Assembly (NCBI RefSeq): GCF_003967535.1 | Contig: NZ_BIFR01000001.1 | Coordinates: 1,797,001 to 1,861,000, forward strand | DNA: 64,000 nt | Source: Tengunoibacter tsumagoiensis | GTDB taxonomy: Bacteria > Chloroflexota > Ktedonobacteria > Ktedonobacterales > Ktedonobacteraceae | Reading direction: 5' to 3' | In this document: positions 60,286 through 64,000 of the stretch, piece by piece | Numbering within the stretch: position 1 is the first letter of the stretch | Layout: every line of letters begins with the position of its first letter | Program-made: the position numbers and the translations under genes | The notes under the pieces: model-generated | Databases searched by the model: none | Told to the model about the DNA's origin: nothing | The model's input: only the letters and a program-made list of their open reading frames with translations

Positions 60286-62328
60286 ATGGCCGGTCTTGAA
60301 GGACGGACCCTTGATCGTTATGAGCTACAACAAATCATCGGTCGTGGTGGTATGGCAGATGTCTATCTCGCCTATGATGCTCATTTCGAGCGAGATGTTG
60401 CAATCAAGGTGTTCAAGCGAGAAGACGAGGATCTCCTACGGCGTTTTGTGCGTGAAGCACATATGATGGCGTCTCTCCGTCACCCTCATCTCATTCCAGT
60501 CTACGATACGGGCATGAGCCAGTTGGATGGAATGAACCTCTATTACATAGTCATGCCTGTGATGAGTGGTGGGTCATTACGCGGACTTATTCGTCAATCG
60601 CCACTTTCGCTTCAGGAGGCCTGCCGCTACATTACTGACATTGGTAGTGCGCTTGATTATATTCATCGTCAGGGTATTATCCATCGCGATATCAAATCCT
60701 CAAATGTCTTGCTGGACGAAGATGGCAACTGCTATCTTTCAGATTTTGGCATTGCCCGCGCCCTCGCCGATTCCTCGCAGATGACCAGTACTGGCAATGT
60801 GCTGGGGACAGTAGACTATATGGCCCCAGAACTATTTGAGACCAATCAAAAGGCTGATCAGCGCAGCGACTTTTATTCGTTAGGCGTCTTACTCTTTGAA
60901 ATGGTGACTGGAGCCCTTCCTTTTATGGCGGAGAGCCAGATTGCTGTTGTGGCGATGCATGTCAATAAGAGGCCTCCTGCCCCTCACACCCTGGTGCCGA
61001 CTATTTCACCAGCAGTTGAGCAAGTAATCTTTCGTTCTTTGGAGAAGCGTCCTGAATTGCGTTATAGTAGTGCCACTGAATTAGCCCAGGCCTTCTGTCG
61101 AGCCACCACTGCCCGTCCATCAGCGGTCTCACTCACGACCAATCCATTGTGGGCACAGAGCAATGATGGTGCTTATCCAGTTGAAGGTCGACAGGATATT
61201 CAGCAGCAACTTGTTTTGCCTCCTTCAACGCGTAAGACTGCCGCTGCCCCGGTCTATACAACAGGTCATTATCCAACGCAGGTACAGAACTCCTATCCAG
61301 GTTATGCCCAGCAAGGCTATGCCCAGCAAGGTTATGCGGCTCCCTACCCTCCACAACGTACAAATGCGCCAGCTCGCACGCAGGCTCGAATTGTCACGGT
61401 GCTGGCACTGGTGACACTCCTTGTGATCCTGGGGCCGGTCGCCTATATCGTCATTGCCCACCCCTTTACACCAAACGCGCCATCAACCCCTGGTATTACT
61501 GCTACTGTCGGACCTGATCTCACTGGTACCGCCCAGGCATCTGGTGCGATCGCTACTCAACAGGCTCAGACGACCGCGACCGCAAAAGCTGGAGGGGCGA
61601 CCGCAACTGCTCAGGTTCAGGCGACGGCAACGCAGCAATCTCAGGCGCAGGCGACCACCACAGCAGTTGCAGGGGCAACCGCTACGTCTGTGGCCAATGC
61701 TACAGCAACCCCGGGTGTGCTGCAAACTGCCATTGCGGGCCAGGCCATCTACACCGATCCATTAACGAACAAGGATGCAACGGTGACTCAGAATGAACAG
61801 TGGGACCAGAACGATAATTGCGCGTTTCATGGCGATGGCTATCATGTCCTGGCGAAGAGTAACCTGCTCTCAGGCAGCATGCTTAATGGTTGCCGTGAGA
61901 AAGGTCAGGCATATACAAACTTTTCAGCGACTGTTAATCTGAGTATCAAAAGTGGACATTCCGGTGGCATCTTTTTTCGCGTCTCCCCTAATCCACTGGC
62001 TCTGGGAGGCTATGCTGGCTATCTCTTTGAGGTAGATAATGCCGGTAAATATAAGATCTCGCGTTCAGACAATTTCAGCAGTAATAATACCCCTTTGCAA
62101 GATTGGACCCAGACTTCAGCCCTAAAAACTGGAAATGCGACAAATACGCTGCAACTTATTGCGAAGGATGGAACATTGTTATTTTATATTAATGGGACGT
62201 TTGTAGCTGCACCGGCAAATGATACAAAGTATAAAAGCGGAGACATTGGTTTTCTGGCCAGTTTTGATGGGAATGACCAGAGCGCTGAGGTGGTTTACAG
62301 CAACCTCAACATCTATCCAGTCTCTTAG
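60286..62328 (+). CDS. Membrane Ser/Thr protein kinase with extracellular jelly-roll-type domain
   Basis: 680 residues, ATG at 60286 with GGAG 6 bases upstream. Kinase domain about 10-270: G-loop IGRGGMADVYLAYD, Lys41 (VAIKVF), E57 region, HRDIKSSNVLLD (133-144), DFGIARA (153-159), YMAPELF and DQRSDFYSLGVLLFEM. A juxtamembrane Gln/Tyr/Pro-rich part carries GYAQQ repeats. One helix (about 369-391), then an Ala/Thr/Gln-rich stalk (about 400-480), then a C-terminal domain of about 190 residues shared with the zinc-ribbon protein at 26247 (CREKGQAY, GIFFRVSP, GYLFEVDNAGKY, LQLIAKDGTLLFYINGTFV, GDIGFLASF). This is a Hanks-type receptor kinase; a glycan or surface ligand is likely. Confidence 0.9.
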   Translation: MAGLEGRTLDRYELQQIIGRGGMADVYLAYDAHFERDVAIKVFKREDEDLLRRFVREAHMMASLRHPHLIPVYDTGMSQLDGMNLYYIVMPVMSGGSLRGLIRQSPLSLQEACRYITDIGSALDYIHRQGIIHRDIKSSNVLLDEDGNCYLSDFGIARALADSSQMTSTGNVLGTVDYMAPELFETNQKADQRSDFYSLGVLLFEMVTGALPFMAESQIAVVAMHVNKRPPAPHTLVPTISPAVEQVIFRSLEKRPELRYSSATELAQAFCRATTARPSAVSLTTNPLWAQSNDGAYPVEGRQDIQQQLVLPPSTRKTAAAPVYTTGHYPTQVQNSYPGYAQQGYAQQGYAAPYPPQRTNAPARTQARIVTVLALVTLLVILGPVAYIVIAHPFTPNAPSTPGITATVGPDLTGTAQASGAIATQQAQTTATAKAGGATATAQVQATATQQSQAQATTTAVAGATATSVANATATPGVLQTAIAGQAIYTDPLTNKDATVTQNEQWDQNDNCAFHGDGYHVLAKSNLLSGSMLNGCREKGQAYTNFSATVNLSIKSGHSGGIFFRVSPNPLALGGYAGYLFEVDNAGKYKISRSDNFSSNNTPLQDWTQTSALKTGNATNTLQLIAKDGTLLFYINGTFVAAPANDTKYKSGDIGFLASFDGNDQSAEVVYSNLNIYPVS

Positions 62329-62362
62329 TTTCCTGCGATAGAACAATCTATCAGAAGGCACA

Positions 62363-63010
62363 CTACTGAGGTGGCGGTACTAGCTTATGTTGAACAGCAA
62401 AGACCGCTGCCTCACTGCGCCGGGAGAGATCCAGCTTCTCGAGTATGTTGCTGACATGATTGCGAGCAGTCTTTTCAGTGATAGTAAGTGCTTCTGCAAT
62501 CTGTTTATTAGTATAGCCACGGGCAATGAAAGCCAGAACATTCCGTTCCTGACGGGTCAGCTCATCTTCTGGTCCTTGTGTGACTGTCGAAGTTATGCGT
62601 TGAAGAGACTGTTTTGTCGCGGCTGGAAGGAGTAAGGGTTCTCCTGCTGCCACGGTGCGTACACTTTTGAGTAGCTCGGCGCGGCTGACATTTTTGATTA
62701 GATAGCCGCTTGCGCCAGCAAGGATTGAGGCTGCCATCGCCTCATCATCAGGATACGATGTAATAAGCAGCACCTGGAGAGTGGGAGAAAGATTTTTAAT
62801 CTCCCGGCAGGCCTCAATTCCACCCAGTTTCTCCATGCGCACATCCATCAAGATGACATCCGGGTCCAGCACAGGAACCTTTGCCAGAGCCTCTGCTCCA
62901 TTGCTGGCCTCACCCACCACAAGGATATCGGGCTCCAACTCAAACGCTGCTCGCATGCCCAGACGCACTACTTCATGATCATCCACTAGCATTAGACGTA
63001 TTTTTTTCAT
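62363..63010 (-). CDS. NarL/FixJ family response regulator
   Basis: 215 residues, AAAGGA 12 bases before the ATG. Receiver: LMLVDDHEVVRLGMR (D10, D11), phosphoacceptor D56 in DVILMDVRM, LLITSYPDDEAM, GASGYLIKNVSRAEL (Lys switch). LuxR-type HTH at the C-terminus: LTRQERNVLAFIARGYTNKQIAEALTITEKTARNHVSNILEKLDLSRR. Transcription factor downstream of the histidine kinase whose stop lies 21 bases upstream. Its targets are not evident. It converges on the Ser/Thr kinase gene. Confidence 0.95.
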   Translation of the reverse strand: MKKIRLMLVDDHEVVRLGMRAAFELEPDILVVGEASNGAEALAKVPVLDPDVILMDVRMEKLGGIEACREIKNLSPTLQVLLITSYPDDEAMAASILAGASGYLIKNVSRAELLKSVRTVAAGEPLLLPAATKQSLQRITSTVTQGPEDELTRQERNVLAFIARGYTNKQIAEALTITEKTARNHVSNILEKLDLSRRSEAAVFAVQHKLVPPPQ

Positions 63011-63031
63011 AATAAGCGCAATCCTTTCGCT

Positions 63032-64000
63032 TTAGAGAGGGATAGAAGCAGAGATTCTTACCCCTCCAGAGGGACTGGGTTGGATGGCAAAACTTCCTCC
63101 CAACTCACTGGTCCGTTCGCGCATACCATCCAGACCGCGACCGGAATAGATGGCTCCCCCCTGGGGGCGAACGGGTAGCCCCTGTCCATTATCATCAATA
63201 TTGACTGCAATCTCATGGGTTTGAAAATGAATCTGGAGTGTGAGCTCAGTGGCGTTTGCATGCTTATAGGCGTTTGTTAAAGCCTCTTGCACAATTCGAA
63301 AGATAGCAGCTCCTACCTGGGCATAGTGTCTGGTCTGTCGCTGCTCAACTTTCTGCTGTTCTTCATCACCCAACACAATGAGGTGAACTGGTAGATCGCT
63401 AATCGTCTCAAACTCCTGCACCTGATTACTGAGCATCTGTGTAAGCGTGGTAGCACCGCTCATCAAAGGTTTGAGTGAAAACATATAATGGCGTGTCTCC
63501 CAGAGAGCTTGCTTGGAGAGAAGGACCAGTCTGCTCAGTCGTTCAGTTAGAGGATCGAGCAATGCAGGATCATCTGTTGTCCTTTCGCTGATGCGTTGAG
63601 CCTGAGCCTCACAGGTTTCGGCAGTCAGGCAGAGCATATAGATGAGTTGAGCCAGACCATCATGGATCTCGCGGGCGATGCGGCCTCGTTCGGCGCTGGC
63701 TGCTAGCTCAATCATTTGCACTGTTAGACGCATATTTTCGAGCGCGATCAAAAGCTGTGAGCCAGCAATAGTTAGAAATTCTTCCTGGCGTTGATCAAAA
63801 GGAGTCATACGCCAGCTTTCAGCACCTAGAATCAGTTGTAATTGACCCTCTTTAAAAAGAGGAAGATAACAGCGAGCAATGCCATTATCCTCGGTCTGAG
63901 GCTCAAAGGCAGCAACCTTCTGTTTTGAGAGAAGAGCTTGTTGCAGATAGATGGTTGGAGCGCCGAAGGACGTTTCATCGGTAAGATTGGATTCGATAAT
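63032..64000 (-). CDS. NarL-type sensor histidine kinase with GAF-like region (partial)
   Basis: The reverse frame stays open past the right edge, giving 322 visible codons. The first about 65 visible residues (IYLQQALLSKQKVAAFEPQTEDNGIARCYLPLFKEGQLQLILGA...) look like the end of a GAF domain, and FDQRQEEFLTIAGSQLLIALENMRL closes it. HisKA_3: AASAERGRIAREIHDGLAQLIYML (phospho-His in EIHDGLAQ). HATPase_c: FRIVQEALTNAYKHANATELTLQIHF (N-box), INIDDNGQGLPVRP-type G1 box (VNIDDNGQGLPV) and GLDGMRERTSELGGSF. Phosphorylates the response regulator at 62363. The N-terminal input is outside the window. Confidence 0.92.
   Translation of the reverse strand: MIESNLTDETSFGAPTIYLQQALLSKQKVAAFEPQTEDNGIARCYLPLFKEGQLQLILGAESWRMTPFDQRQEEFLTIAGSQLLIALENMRLTVQMIELAASAERGRIAREIHDGLAQLIYMLCLTAETCEAQAQRISERTTDDPALLDPLTERLSRLVLLSKQALWETRHYMFSLKPLMSGATTLTQMLSNQVQEFETISDLPVHLIVLGDEEQQKVEQRQTRHYAQVGAAIFRIVQEALTNAYKHANATELTLQIHFQTHEIAVNIDDNGQGLPVRPQGGAIYSGRGLDGMRERTSELGGSFAIQPSPSGGVRISASIPL

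Overview
The window looks like chromosomal DNA from a Gram-positive-type, soil-living member of the Chloroflexota, most likely class Ktedonobacteria. This is inference from several signs. Base composition is roughly balanced. There are F420-type oxidoreductases, lipoproteins with SAC/AAC lipoboxes but no outer-membrane genes, an LPFTG-bearing wall-type protein, a T-box leader on a class-3 proS, and Thr/Pro/Ala-rich spacers in many extracellular segments. I see no phage, transposase, integrase or CRISPR array. The first gene (DUF4126) and the last gene (histidine kinase) are cut by the window edges.

Layout. 1-5.5 kb: a partial DUF4126 gene, a giant repetitive surface protein, and two identical tRNA-Leu(CAG) genes, each with its own promoter and terminator. 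5.9-8.9 kb: a polyphosphate-type set (Ppx/GppA fused to half a CHAD domain, a second CHAD half, and a separate HD domain). 9-13 kb: a VOC protein and SecDF. 14-20.6 kb: a MacB-like ABC exporter, a type I phosphodiesterase, an EamA transporter and a small basic protein. 20.7-24.9 kb: three evenly spaced palindromes in front of a two-domain GNAT gene and a LIM-finger/DA1-type metallopeptidase, converging with an RNA ligase plus HD-Pnk pair that resembles an RNA repair cassette. 25-29.4 kb: a CDF metal transporter, a zinc-ribbon membrane protein, a DEDD exonuclease and two F420-type oxidoreductases.

29.5-33 kb is a complete OpuC-like osmoprotectant ABC operon. 33.5-39.4 kb holds a cupredoxin lipoprotein, a GntR/LacI-like regulator with an FNR/CRP-like box in its promoter, and a large secreted carbohydrate-active-type protein. 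39.5-41.3 kb is proS under a T-box. 41.5-48.8 kb has CsaA, an SGNH hydrolase, a GNAT, ArgJ, a putrescine-type aminotransferase, a cupin and a URO-D family protein. 49-54.9 kb is a purine catabolic operon: adenine deaminase makes hypoxanthine, and a two-gene xanthine dehydrogenase could oxidise it. 55.3-58.6 kb is a sugar ABC importer without an ATPase gene. 59-64 kb has a LysM-like protein, a membrane Ser/Thr kinase, and a NarL-type two-component pair.

The intergenic DNA carries a dispersed 63-bp repeat family (five copies near 44.7-44.9 and 55.0 kb), a separate palindromic repeat array at 46.9-47.2 kb, and several tandem repeats or palindromes placed like operators. The best candidates for further work are the Rnl/HD-Pnk cassette, the bacterial LIM-DA1 peptidase, the split Ppx-CHAD-HD module, and the 63-bp repeat family.
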